Source of the DNA: Macrocybe gigantea
Lineage: Eukaryota > Basidiomycota > Agaricomycetes > Agaricales > Callistosporiaceae
Reading direction: 5' to 3'
NCBI GenBank assembly: GCA_011319805.1
Contig: SJRY01000236.1
Span: forward strand, 248,001-312,000
DNA: 64,000 bases
The position numbers and the translations under genes are program-made. Positions within the stretch are counted from its first letter, which is position 1; each line of letters starts with the position of its first letter. The notes beneath the pieces were generated by a model. The model was given only the letters and a program-made list of their open reading frames with translations. It ran no database searches and had not been told where the DNA came from. Shown here in pieces: positions 1 through 11,651 of the stretch.

Positions 1-371
1 GGCAAAGCCAACGCTGATGCCTCCGCAAGGTCTGTAGAGAGGACTCCAACAATGACGAAGGGGAAGGCTAACCTCTGACTTGAGCGGTGTTTTGTTGAAG
101 CTCATCGCATTCAGCCTCAGCCTTGGCATTGTACCAATCTCCTTGTATTTTGGTTCACTGAAATATCTATGGCATGGTGCGTGTGCTTTTTTGTTCTTTT
201 TTTTTTTTGCGTTTCATTGCCTGAGGCCGAGCCACAGGAAACTCCACATATGCTGCAATAACCGCAGTATTTTCGGCCAACATGGTTCTCGTCGCATATA
301 TCGTGTCGTCGCTCCTTGAGGACTCGCGCGCGGTAACGGCACCGATAGCAGCATCAAAGAAGCAACAATGA
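1..371 (+). CDS. VMA21: VMA21-like V-ATPase assembly factor (5' end outside window)
   Basis: Small ER membrane protein that chaperones assembly of the V0 sector of the vacuolar H+-ATPase. Three exons are visible. The first, cut by the window edge, ends at about 29 and an intron follows to about 85. The second encodes a membrane segment with GIVPISLYFGSLKYLWHG. A second intron of about 60 nt contains a poly-T tract. The third exon begins NSTYAAITAVFSANMVLVA, the second membrane segment, and continues to SSLLEDSRAVTA. The two hydrophobic segments, their spacing and the conserved LEDS motif are those of Vma21. The protein ends KKQQ at the TGA 369-371, a dilysine-type ER retrieval signal like the KKED of yeast Vma21. 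The start codon and the first residues lie left of the window. Confidence 0.85.
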
Positions 372-737
372 GCTCCGTTCGTTGAATGTGTTGCTATCCC
401 GCTTGTGAAATCCAGATTCCTTCAACGTATGGGCACATCGAGATTGAACGACCACCTGGCAACGTTTTACTTTATATTTCTTCCGGCGGTTCAATGATGA
501 AGATAAGCGCCGTTAATGTGGCTTCGTACGCTACCAAAATACTTTACCGAGCAGTGGAGATTACGCGGTGCTACCTGCGCGTACCTATAATTTGCGAACG
601 GCTTTATACAGGAATGAATATTCTCAAAAGGCATACGAAATCATATGGCGTAGCCCCACTGAGCATTTGGCTGATCTGTCATCCAAGGATAGCTGAAATC
701 TTTCTGCTTTTGAAAACGTAAGACGATGATGAACAGC
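372..737. other. Intergenic, convergent 3' flanks
   Basis: Space between the VMA21 stop and the stop of the minus-strand gene that follows. Open frames here show no recognisable protein and no plausible splice extension. It probably holds the two 3' UTRs. Confidence 0.5.
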
Positions 738-1930
738 CTATGAGACTGGACGGACCAGTACCGAACGACCTTCCGGAAGCTTCAAGTTCGGTGTAGAATG
801 AACACGTTTCCGCACTCCAGACGACGAATACTCTATCGAAGGCAGGCTTGTGGTGACGTGGTGGTGCGTTACCGACGGAATGCCTCTCTTAGGTCCTGGG
901 AACGGCACCGACATGCCTGATTCCAGTTGAAAGGAGGCTTTGGACGCAGAAAATGGCACAGGAGGGTCCGGCAGAGGGCCTTTTGGCGCATCGTACACTA
1001 AAGGAGGTATAGCATGAAGATGGCGTTTGCGCTCTGACCTTCTGGAGGTACCCCGTGGAGAAGGGGGTAAGGGCGAAAGCCACAAAAGGTCAGGAGAAGT
1101 AGGGGTTGCTATCGGCGTGGAGTCGACAGAGGACATCGCTGGGGAAGACGGCAGAGATGCCGTCGACGCAGATAGACGTAAATCAAGCGGCTTAGGTCGT
1201 TTTCTGATACGCAGAGGGGGTGTGGGAGGGATTTGATCAGGAGAAACTTCATCAGTACCCTTCGAAAATGGGATTGAGAAAATTCTGGCATCAAGCTCCC
1301 TCGTATGCGAATCTGCGATACGAGACGGCAGTTGGATATGAGGCGCGTCCTCGGCGCTTGCAGGATAAGCGTCAGATTTAAGGGATCTGCTCTCTATCGT
1401 TTCAGCGCCCAAGTCCGGTATGGTCGACGAGGGAAGAACGAAGGGGCTCGCAGACCTCATTTTCGTCCCATTTCCACCAGAAGATCGCCGCGACAATTGG
1501 ACTTCGGTCCTTGGATTCAACCTCCTGGCCGAACGACTTGTCCAGTAATGTGCGGAATTAGGAGGACCATGAATAGAATTAGGCGGAGGACCGTGACCAG
1601 GATTATATGGCGCTCCGTAACGAGAAGACCGAGACGGCGACACGCGTATAATAGGTAAAACTATGGGTTTAGTTGTTTCACCTTGGATTGATGGCAACGC
1701 GCCTAGAGCAGGCTGCCAGGAATCTCAATCGAAGGGCGGCATGTAGAAGAAAGAGGACAAATCACCTCGGAATGTAGCGAATATCTCGAGGTCTCGACTA
1801 GGTCGTTTGTCTCTGGTCGAATCTCCAGTGCAACTCGGCCTCGGGCATTCGGATTCCCTGAACCTGTACCAGATTCTGTGGCTTTGTCCTTTTTCTTCCA
1901 GACTTTCCAGAGGAATGTGATGGACTTCAT
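738..1930 (-). CDS. Hypothetical Ser/Pro-rich protein
   Basis: Two-exon gene of about 379 residues that I do not recognise. Exon 1 (1766-1930) starts at an ATG and gives MKSITFLWKVWKKKDKATES, a short hydrophobic/aromatic then lysine-rich head. A 53-nt intron (1713-1765, GTGATT..GGCAG with a gattgag-like branch point) joins it in phase to exon 2. Exon 2 is rich in Ser, Pro and Arg, with clusters such as PPTPPLRIRKRPKPLDLRL and LPPSPRGTSRRSERKR, and ends at a stop at 738. Composition suggests a largely disordered, basic protein. No domain or catalytic motif is visible. The splice and the long uninterrupted second exon argue that it is a real gene. Confidence 0.6.
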
Positions 1931-2911
1931 GATATCTCAATGGGTTGCTGGATTGAAACCAGATCGGACTCTTTTATACCATCGTGTCCGAGCTTTCAGC
2001 GAAGACATTCGTCCTCACAATCGGCACGCTGGATAGTGTCTCCGCGAGGATCAATCAGGGCGGGGGGTGCCTCTGTCAGTGGTAGACATTTGTCATTTGT
2101 GAAAGAAACATACAAGAACTCGACCATCCAAACCTCCCAATAGCATGTTTGACATGTAAAGATTTTGGGAACGCGATGCAATTCGATTCTGCTAAATCTG
2201 TCACCACATTATGACCGCTCCGCCGCTTTATGAGCCGCGACATATCAGAGATTATCATGATGATCTCGGCCCCTCCAGGCAAAGAAAAAATGGTAGTTGT
2301 TCATGCTCGAACACAGCAACAGTGTTCATCGTCGTTCCAATAGAGCACAGGGGCGCTTGCCGACATCACTAGACCGTGGATATTACTCCTGTAGGTCAGA
2401 GCAATTCGAAGCAACGCTATTTGTTACTATCCATATGTTCGTTGACTCTCAAGTTCCTGAGCACTGACAGTTAATTCTACGGAACAAGACCTCATTCCTC
2501 ATCTCCGTGCCGGTCCAGGTGTGCTGACATTGTCAGGTACGATTTCCCATGCACCGGTTGAGATAGTTCCAGGGCCATGCCATAGTTGGTCTTCTCTGTC
2601 AGTGTCACCACACGATGTAGGAACGAAGGACCGATGTCCAAGGATCCGAAATGTTCTCTCGTCCCTACATTAATATTCCACTCTAATGCCACTCAGGTGA
2701 TGATTCGCCGTTTTCGGTCTCAAAGTGGGCTTCGGTACATGCACGGTTGGAAGCAAGTACTGCATCTGCTTATCAGCTTCATTGACGGCAAGCACTGGCC
2801 TTGTTATGTATTGTACATCGCATGTGGTCCGTGATACACCATGGAAAACTTCATTCGAAAAGAAGCATAATTCATGATGCGAAGACCTCACAAGCATTAG
2901 ACGGCTAGAGG
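1931..2911. other. Intergenic region, no gene seen
   Basis: About 980 bp between the start of the Ser/Pro-rich gene and the 3' end of the sugar transporter. Short open frames on both strands show no conserved motif and no consistent splice structure. It should contain the promoter of the Ser/Pro-rich gene at its left end and the transporter 3' UTR at its right end. Confidence 0.5.
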
Positions 2912-5382
2912 TTATGCACCCTTCCTTTGTCTAGCTGATCTATGTGTATTTGAATTGAAGAGCTCATCGGCTTCACTCGAGCCCGCCGGAGGCAAGTCTT
3001 TACGGAATGACACTGTGACGGGTGAGATGCCTTCCTTGTATGCAATGGCAAAAACCACATCCATATCTGCAAACTGGATGTGCAACTAATTATTTTGAGA
3101 TCACGAAATGTAATCACACCTTCCAAGGATCTCCCTGCTGTTTCTGGAAGAGATATTGGGAGCTGATCGAGGAATATGTAAAGATTTAATACCTGGGAAG
3201 AAAAAGTAGACGGCCGGTATGATAGCAGCATTGAATGATGCGAAAACTAGAACAGACTCAGAAGCAGAAAGCATAGAGCAACGGGATAAGCATACTCACT
3301 TATGTATGTCTTCCAGGATATATTAGCAAAAGCTGGACCAGTGATCATGACAACCAAAAAATTCCAGGTCCAATTACTGGCCTGAATCTGACTCAATAAT
3401 GTATATGAAAGGAATCTGATTTTAGCATACAGTTGATAGAGCATTGGCTGGCCCTCTCATGCGTAAACCGACTATCTCCGCAGGCTACACATAATCAGTG
3501 AGAAGTTCATCCAAGTCAATAGGACTGACGCACATATAGCCATGTCATCCCCAACCACCCAAGAGCAAAAAATGAATTGAAAACAAACAACAAAACAGCA
3601 CTGATAACTCTTGAGGCAGCATTATTGATACTTCCTAAGATGGCTAGCAATATCATTGTGATGGTCTGTGCAACGGCTCCTAGAAGCATCAATTTTCGTC
3701 GCCCAACACGGTCTATGATAAATATAGCGATCAGTGAAGCAAGGAAGTACTCCGTGGCATTGCAAGCTGCGATAATACGGGAGTTCGTGTCAGATATTCC
3801 CAGTCGTTCGAAGAGGAGGGTCTGCTGGCCAATATTATCATTTGCATTCGAAAGATAGGCATTCGGCCACTCACGGCATAGTATGTGATTATATTGATTC
3901 CTGTGATCTGAGGAGAGGTACACGCACATGAGGTAAGTGACCCACTCAAGACGACATCTCGACACACCTGCTGAAAGCATTGGATTACCACTCCCAATGT
4001 GACTCTCCGAAAGTTTTGAGAAGGGCCGCCAGTCAGTAACTCTCGCAGCGAGACTTGGGTGGAAACCCGCGTGTCTTTGCCTAGCTCGCCATCACGGTAT
4101 ACAGTGCCCTCGACTTCCACTGCCTTGCAGATAGCATGAAATGTCCGCCTCGCTTCAGGGTCATCCAGTGGCTTATTGTCTAAAGCAGAGATTACGGCAA
4201 GCGCTTCCGCTGGTCGACTAGACTTGACCAGCCTGAGACATCCGTTTAGCGATGGTGACCTGCAGTATATTCAAACATTTACCATCTGGGAGACTCAGGC
4301 AACTTTCTGGAATCAGCAACAATGTACGGGAGTGAAATCAAGTATCCTCACATATCTAATACTGCCGATCATGATTAAGGCAAAAGTAATCTGCAATGCG
4401 ACAGGAGTCCGCCATTGTGCACTGGATCCTTTGACCCAGAAACTGTGGAAACCGTTAGTGGGATACCCATTTTGGAGAAAAAGTGTCCTTGCAAGGCGAA
4501 ATCAATCCACTGAAGCAGGCCAATAATTAAGATCTGCATAAAGGTGAAGATAGATCGCCCACAGACATAACTTTGAATGGCAATCAATAGCAGAAAATAT
4601 ATCTATGTCACGGAGGGACCCACGAAACCATAATGCCGAAAGTGATCAGACTTCCTTCGATCATGATCAAACTCCCGCGATGAGCAGCTGGAGAACATTC
4701 CGCATGATATGTGGGGACTGTTGAAGTCTATTCTCGGCATTGTACAAAACTGTTGTATGCCTTAGAAACAACGGACACACGTTTAAACCATTACCAAGTC
4801 CCGTAATGACTCGAGCAACCAGAATCTGCGCATAGCTGAAGGATGTGGTCTGCAATATCGCACCGATGATCATGATGAAAGCCCCAACGACAATAGTTTT
4901 TCGTCTGCCGAGGCGGTCGCCGACCCAAAGATTGGAGAGAGCTCCTAAGAGACAGCCGATTTCCTGCAATCGTGAGAAAGATGTGAAGGAAGAGAGTACA
5001 ATAAGCCTCACATAAATAGCGACGAGTAGACTTTGCAAAGTCGCGTGGTGTTTGTGTGCGACATCCACTACAACTTCGGGGAAGGTGACTTCAAACTGAG
5101 CAATGTAAATTGGGACGTGCTTACTTGAGACATATGGACAATACTGACCTGCTTCGCCGTGAGCAATGATGACATGACACCCTGGTCGTATCTGCAGATT
5201 TGGTCGCTGTGAGCAGTCATTATGCATTGACGCAAGGTAAGTGCCGACCCGAAAAGCGTGAACCCGGTGCCAGTGACGAACGCAAGAGCCAACGTAAGCT
5301 TTCTACCACGCAGCGTAAGTGCATGAGAGGCAGCCTCCTGCTCGATCTCAGAAATATCCTTGTCCGTATTGTCGGTCGTCAT
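2912..5382 (-). CDS. MFS sugar transporter
   Basis: Proton-coupled hexose-type transporter of the fungal Sugar_tr (MFS) family, expected in the plasma membrane. It starts at MTTDNTDKDISEIEQEAASH. The diagnostic motifs become continuous after removing about ten short introns: YDQGVMSSLLTAKQ in the first TM region, GDRLGRRK in loop 2-3, GGPSQNFRRVTLGVVIQCFQ, then ITGINIITYYA, IIDRVGRRKLMLLG in loop 8-9, YPAEIVGLRMRGPANALST after TM10, and the C-terminal PETAGRSLEDMD. The last exon runs to the TAA at 2912-2914. No internal disruption is needed, so the gene looks intact, with about 12 TM helices expected. It is divergent from the helicase gene on its right. The substrate cannot be told from sequence. 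Confidence 0.85.
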
Positions 5383-5624
5383 AGTCCAAAGACGTGCGTC
5401 CTAAAGGCCATCGAAACTTCCATGACGTTGCCCTTATATACGTCGTCAGGAAGAAGCTCTCGGCAGAAGGTTCTGCTTATCCGAAGAATGGTCACTGGGT
5501 CGTAACTGGGAGTAGAGCACTGACATGACGTTGGTTCGAATTGATGAACATCACATTACACATTACATAAGCTATCCAACCTCAAACTTGAAATTGTCAT
5601 CCTTGTGCCTCAGCCTTGTCCGAC
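5383..5624. promoter_or_regulatory. Divergent promoter region, sugar transporter / helicase
   Basis: About 240 bp separate the two start codons. No specific operator is recognised. The segment is somewhat AT-rich, with pyrimidine stretches near the helicase start. Confidence 0.35.
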
Positions 5625-8600
5625 ATGGTTGCTGATCATCTATTCGCGCAACACTTGCAGAATCTCCTGTCATTGTCTCATGAACTACCGGGAACGAGTC
5701 AACTAGTATTGGACCAGTGGGATCTGTGCGTTATATAGCTTGATTTACGAATCTTCGTTGCCCATGCATTTTTTGGAAAAACTCAAGTATTCCGAATGAC
5801 ATCGGTAGTTTTCAACTCTTAAATAGCTTCCTCTTGCCTTCATTGCTAAATCATCTTCAGGATCACACGAAGGCAATGTCTCTGAGGATGACAACGTTAA
5901 GTGGCCGAGTCTTCTGAATTTCATGGGAGAGACAGGGGACGTAACGGGATATCATCCTCTCGTCGCTCGGCTGCTCCAGCGAGTGAACAAAATTACTCTC
6001 ATATTCCACTTAACTGATTCAAATATCAGGAAACCGCACGCCCATTCCATGTTGACTGACTTGACGGATGTTCTGTTGTCGAAAAAGTCTAACGATACGA
6101 TTGCTGAGGAGCTTACCGACCTAGTCGGCTTTGATGACATAGAGCTAGTGATGGATATTCTGTGTGAACGCGAGGCTGTTTCGCAACAGGTACAGGCATG
6201 ATCCACAGTATAGTGTCCAAGTGCTGATTCATCTACGTGCGAAGCTTCAAACTATCGTGGACTTCAAATCCGAGCATCCTGGTAAATGAGCCTTTCTTCA
6301 ATCCGATCTTTCAGTCATTCTGTTAACGAGGTGATGCTTAGATTTATCTCATGATGCGGCCCGCCTACGCCTAGAAAACACCTTGCAGAAGAATGCGTCT
6401 CGGCCTCTATTTTCTGGTTCTGCGGTAAATGTACAATGCTCTCCATGCGCTATTTAATTCTCACAGTGCTCAAGCGTCCTGTTCCCGAAGCCTTGCCTCA
6501 CGTATATTCCTCAGCATCTGCAACAGCACAGGGAAATGTTCTTTCGGAATTCGGCTCCCGGTATTCATTACCGATTGGAACAATCCGTACTGCTCACGAA
6601 GTGCGCACCCTTACGACCATCCATTCCCTTCGCTAAATTATCGTACTTCTCAGGAATACGATGAAGTTATCATACCTCCAGCTCGTCCCATACCTCCTCG
6701 GCAGACAGAACACCTCGTTTCTGTCGATGAACTGGATACATTAACAAAGGGATGCTTTCTTGTTCGTCATGCCCTTCTGTAGATGCAGGATCTCGTGCTA
6801 ACTTTCGGCAGGGTTATAGGTCTTTGAATAGAATCCAGTCTGCTGTCTATCCAACCGCTTATGGCTCCAATGAAAATCTACTGATATGCGGTTCGTGCTA
6901 TAAGTATTTTCATCATTGTTTTCTTCGCTCAAGAGTAAATTTTAAGCCCCGACTGGTGCCGTAAGTCCCTATACCTCGGCGTCCAGACTGCCTTGGGCTG
7001 AATGACCTCAGGGAAAAACGGATGTAGCTATGTTGACCATCCTCCGTGTAATTGACCAACATCGAGTGAAATCTCCTCCGGACAGTCCACCAGCTATTGC
7101 CAGAGATTCGTTCAAGATCATCTACGTGTGAGGGCAAAGTGCACGTCTGAAGGACTTACTGCTGACCCATTCAGTGCGCCCATGAAAGCCCTTGCGTCGG
7201 AAATTGTTCGGAAGCTCGGCAAGAGACTAAGCTGGCTTTCGATTAAGGTTCGGGAATTGACAGGTCTGCCGCCTGCATGGCATTTCGCATTCAAATTTCT
7301 AAGGCATTTGCCAGGCGATATGCAGCTTACGAAGGCAGAAATTGCCGAGACCCAGATCATCGTGACGACGCCCGAAAAGTGGGATGTGGTGACGCGGAAA
7401 CCTATGGGTGAAGGAGAGCTAATTTCGGTAAGTGGGTACTCCCAGCCAAAGTGACGTGATTCGATATCTCTGCAGAGTCTGCGGTTGCTCATTATCGACG
7501 AAATTCACCTTCTTAATGAAGAACGAGGAGCGATCATAGAAACTATCGTAGCTAGAACCTTGCGACAGGCAATTATGCAGCTGATACACTAACAAAATTG
7601 CCCTTCTCATCAGTCAATACACAGGTTGAATCAAGCCAATCTCTCATTAGGATAGTGGGCCTCAGTGCTACACTTCCTAATTACTTAGACGTCGCAGACT
7701 TTCTTAGGTTTGCCCTTCATTTTATATCCCGTGCAGAATTGAGGCTCAATCTTTTCCCCTCGTATAGTGTTTCACGACAAACGGGACTTTTCTATTTCGA
7801 TTCATCGTTTCGTCCAATACCCCTGGAACAACACTTCTTAGGAATCAAGGGCAAGCCTGGGAGCACTCAGTCCAAGAAAAATTTGGACTATGTCACATAC
7901 CAGAAAGTCTTGGAGCTTGTCCATCGAGGCCACCAAGTAATGGTCTTTGTACATGCCAGGAAGGAAACTGTCAAAACGGCAATGGCTTTACGCGACATGG
8001 CCACACTCCAGGGCGATATAGATAATTTTAGCTGTGAGGATCATCCTCAGTGGAATTTCTTCCGTCGCACCATAGGGGAATCCAAAAACAAGGAAATGAA
8101 ATTACTCTTTGATGACGGCTTCGGAATTCACCATGCAGGAATGTTGCGATCCGATAGGAATTTAATGGAGAGGCTCTTTGAGGCCCGTGCAATCAAGGTG
8201 TGATCCATCTCCTTCCTCGTGAACATGTGTTTACGACCAGCATACAGGTGTTATGCTGTACTGCCACCCTTGCGTGGGGAGTGAATTTGCCTGCCCATGC
8301 TGGTAAGTTGCACTGCTTATACCTTATGCGTTTCTCATTGTTTCGCGTCGCAGTTATTATTAAAGGCACTCAGGTCTATGATACGGCCAAAGGAGCATTC
8401 TCAGACCTTTCCGTTCTCGACGTGCTTCAGGTCTTTGGACGTGCAGGACGTCCTGGCCTCGAGGACAGTGGAGAAGGATACATATGCACGACAGAAGATA
8501 AATTGGCGCACTATCTAGAGGCTATAACCTCACAGGTGACTAAATCAATCATTCAGTATACCACATGTGTGGCTAATACCATTCTGTGCTGTGATAGCAT

Positions 8601-11579
8601 CCCATTGAATCCCAGTTCGTAAAAGTCACATCCGTTCTATGTGTTTTGAGTCATTGCTTTGTTCTGTAAAATAGGTTCCAGAGTGGACTAGTGGACTCCT
8701 TGAACGCTGAAATCGGGCTTGGGACGGTTGCCAACGTCTCGGATGGGGTGCAGTGGCTTGGCTATACCTATCTGTTCGTTAGGATGCAGAAAAACCCATT
8801 CGTATACGGTGCGATTCAGTTGCAGTTCGCTTTAATCCTTTCTCACGGAATGTCAGGATTATCCCGAGACTTGCTAGCTGATGATCCGCGGCTTGGAGGA
8901 AAGCGACATGAATTAATAACCATAGCGGCCAAGAAGCTGTCTGACGCAAGGATGATCAATTTCAATTCGATACGGGTGCGTTCGTCATCGCCGACTTGGG
9001 CAGAATTGCATCGAAATATTATATTCGCCATTCCTCAATCGAGATCTTCAACAAGGAATTCCGTCATAAAATGACGGAGGCAGATGTGCTGAAAATGCTC
9101 TGTATGAGTACTGAGGTGCTTGACATATTCATTCGCCGTTAAGGAAGACATTAAATCGCTCTAAAGTTTGGTCAGATCCAATTGCGTGAATCCGAGATCA
9201 AGGAGTTGGAGCAACTTCACAGGCGTGTTCCTTGTGACGTTCCGGTGAGCTGATTTCCCAATTTTCCCTCATATAGCACTCATTTTGCCAAGGGAGGGCC
9301 AGATACTGCACAAGGCAAAGTGAACATTCTTTTGCAAGCCTATATTTCATGGGAACAAGTAAACGACTTCGCGCTAATATCCGACATGGCCTATGTCGCT
9401 CAGAATAGTGGTCGCATTGTCCGGGCATTGCTTGAAATCGCCATCAGCCGCAAGTGGGCGTATGTGGCGGCTGTTTTGATGGGCTTGAGCAAGGCCATCG
9501 AAAAGAGGATATGGCCTTTCGATCATCCGTTGAAGCAGTTTGATCTCAAAAACGAAATTATTTACAGCCTGCAAGAGCATGCTGATGACTGGGCAGTTGC
9601 TGACCTTGTAACGCAAAGTGCATCCGACTTAGGTCGACTCATCCATCTCAACGAGTATCACGGAAAAGCACTTCTTGATGTCGCAAAGCGATTCCCATCT
9701 CTTCGTTTGGGATACAAACTTCGACCACTAGGCCACGATATCCTCAAAATCATAGTCTGCGTAGAGCGTACATTTACATGGCATCACAAAACTCATGGCA
9801 ATACTGAGCCATTCTGGCTTTGGGTGGAAGATGAGCAAGGTTTATCCATCCTGCAGCTGTCTCATCTCACCTTTCATGAAAATACAAATGCGCTGAATAT
9901 CGAGTTTATGGTTTCAATCGATGAACATGCCCTGCCATCTTCCTTGACTCTTCGCTACGTTTCTGACCGGTGGTTGGGTGCGGAAGACGAGATGGCCATA
10001 TCACTGAAATCGTTGTTGATGCCCGATCCTCCTACCGGCCCAACGCCCATCCTGGATCTGCCTTATCTTACGATTCCGGCTACCGCAAATCCTGACCTCA
10101 GCAGGATTGGCATCACACACCTCAACGCCATACAAACCCAGACATGCTGGAAGTTGACGCAAACGCGTTGTCACTCTTTGCTCTGTGCTCCTGCTGCATC
10201 TGGCAAGTCTACAATGGCCCGTCTCGTTTGCTGGTAAGCCCATCCGCGTGCTAATTGCATTGCGCCTGACTCTAGTGGTTATTGCTGTTTCTCAGGACAA
10301 CTCTGCAATCCTCCGGTGATTGCTGGGCCATAATCATTGTACCACAGCAGAGTTTGGCTTCGGAAATGGTTTCAGCGCTTGCTCCTTATGCACGAATGGG
10401 CCGGATATCAACCATTCATGAAGTCGGGTCGCAGGGACTGCAGCGGCCCACAGGAAAAACTATTCAGGTGTTGACCACCACGCAATTACTTCAGCAAGTG
10501 TATGACTTTGATGGGTTGACGACAATCTCGGGATTGGATTTAGTTGTGTGTGATGACTTACAGCTTCTCGACGCAAGATATGAGCTCAGCCTCTCTATAC
10601 TTCGCCATTGCACCCAGTCGCAACCCACCAGATATGTCGGATTCTCCGACTCCATACACGATCCCGCCGATCTAGCTAGCTGGCTCAGGGTCGATGAATT
10701 GGGTCTTCACAACTTCAGCCCGCAGACCCGCGAACAAGCGCTTGAAATCTCGATACAATGCTTCACTATCCCGCAGTCTGCTGCCATGTTCAAAGCCATG
10801 ATTAAACCCGCTCATATGGCGATTCAATCCTCAACCGGACAATCTGCCATCATCTTCGTTCCGTCGCGCAAACAGTGTCACGAAACTGCACTTGACCTTA
10901 TAACGCGTTGCACACTCGAGATGGAGACGGAGAATGGCTATTTGCCGGAGATCGATGCCGACATATTTCACCATTATCTGTCTCGGCTGAGCGATAAGTG
11001 CTTGCAGGACTACGTATCGAAAGGGGTCGGGTTCTTCCACGAGGGCATTTCAGTGTCGGACCGGACTTTAATGCTGGAACTATATGTAGAAGGCATCATC
11101 CGAGTTCTCATTGTGCCTCGCACTTCTGCTTGGACTTGCCAGTCCGAGCCGGCGTTGTTATCGTGATGGGGACGCAATACTTCATCCAAGAGAGCGACGG
11201 CAGGAGCCGTCAGCTACGCGACTACCCAATAACGGACATCATTCGCATGCAGAGCCGTGCCATACAGCATTTTGGCGCTGGCCGTTTCTGTATTTTTTGT
11301 CAAGCGGAGGTGAAGGACACCATCATTCGCTTCATTAATGAAGGTCTCCCTTTGGAATCACAGTTGCTAGAAAAAGAACATCTCGCTGTGTGGTATCGGA
11401 AACATAGGCCACGCGTCGAACGGCAGGATGTTGTCGATTTGCTTTCACATACATTCCTAGCGCGACGCATTGCACATAACCCTGTTTTCTACGACATGCC
11501 CACCGGCTCTCAAGACGAGTCCCTCTCCCGTATAGCGGATAGGATAATAGCAATGGCATCCGATACTACTATGAAATAA
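5625..11579 (+). CDS. Slh1/ASCC3-like Ski2-family helicase with degenerate second cassette
   Basis: Large helicase of the Brr2/Slh1/ASCC3 group. Slh1 and ASCC3 act in ribosome-quality control and related RNA or DNA unwinding. After splicing, cassette 1 is complete: [20 protein letters not shown], Walker [36 protein letters not shown], Walker [50 protein letters not shown] and [11 protein letters not shown] Sec63-type region follows ([31 protein letters not shown]). Cassette 2 has decayed motifs, APAASGKST and VVCDDLQLL, and the protein stops at 11579 without a second Sec63 domain. Walker A is split by a 14-nt exon (6947-6960). The intron at 7569-7624 is GC-AG. Two points need one extra base to stay in frame, near 8958-8970 and 11130-11140. 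The N-terminal exon joins around 6200-6430 are uncertain. Confidence 0.75.
6947..6960 (+). other. 14-nt microexon encoding the heart of Walker A
   Basis: The 14 bases lie between an intron ending ttttaag and one starting gtaagt. Joined to the flanking exons they complete ICAPTGAGKTDVAM. Without this exon the ATP-binding loop of the first helicase cassette is lost and the frame breaks. Confidence 0.8.
7569..7624 (+). other. GC-AG intron in the helicase gene
   Basis: A 56-nt intron that begins gcaatt after CGACAG and ends cacag. Removing it joins VARTLRQ to [16 protein letters not shown], as in ASCC3-family proteins. The next in-phase GT donor would not restore the conserved sequence. Confidence 0.75.
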
Positions 11580-11651
11580 TAAAACACCGTACATCTATCG
11601 GCATATAGACAAACAATCTAGACAGCAGCAGCTTCTCTGAGAATGCCGATT

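Noticed and set aside
386..721. Possible small plus-strand gene of about 110 codons
   Set aside because: No conserved sequence, no splice partners, and it lies in the 3' flank of two convergent genes.
2912..5382. Sugar transporter as a pseudogene
   Set aside because: The apparent gaps between open frames are all explained by short GT-AG introns, and every signature motif joins in phase.
6201..6224. 24-nt intron in the helicase N-terminus
   Set aside because: It has gt..ag ends and restores a plausible frame, but it is shorter than any fungal intron I would trust. A missing base or other splice is more likely.
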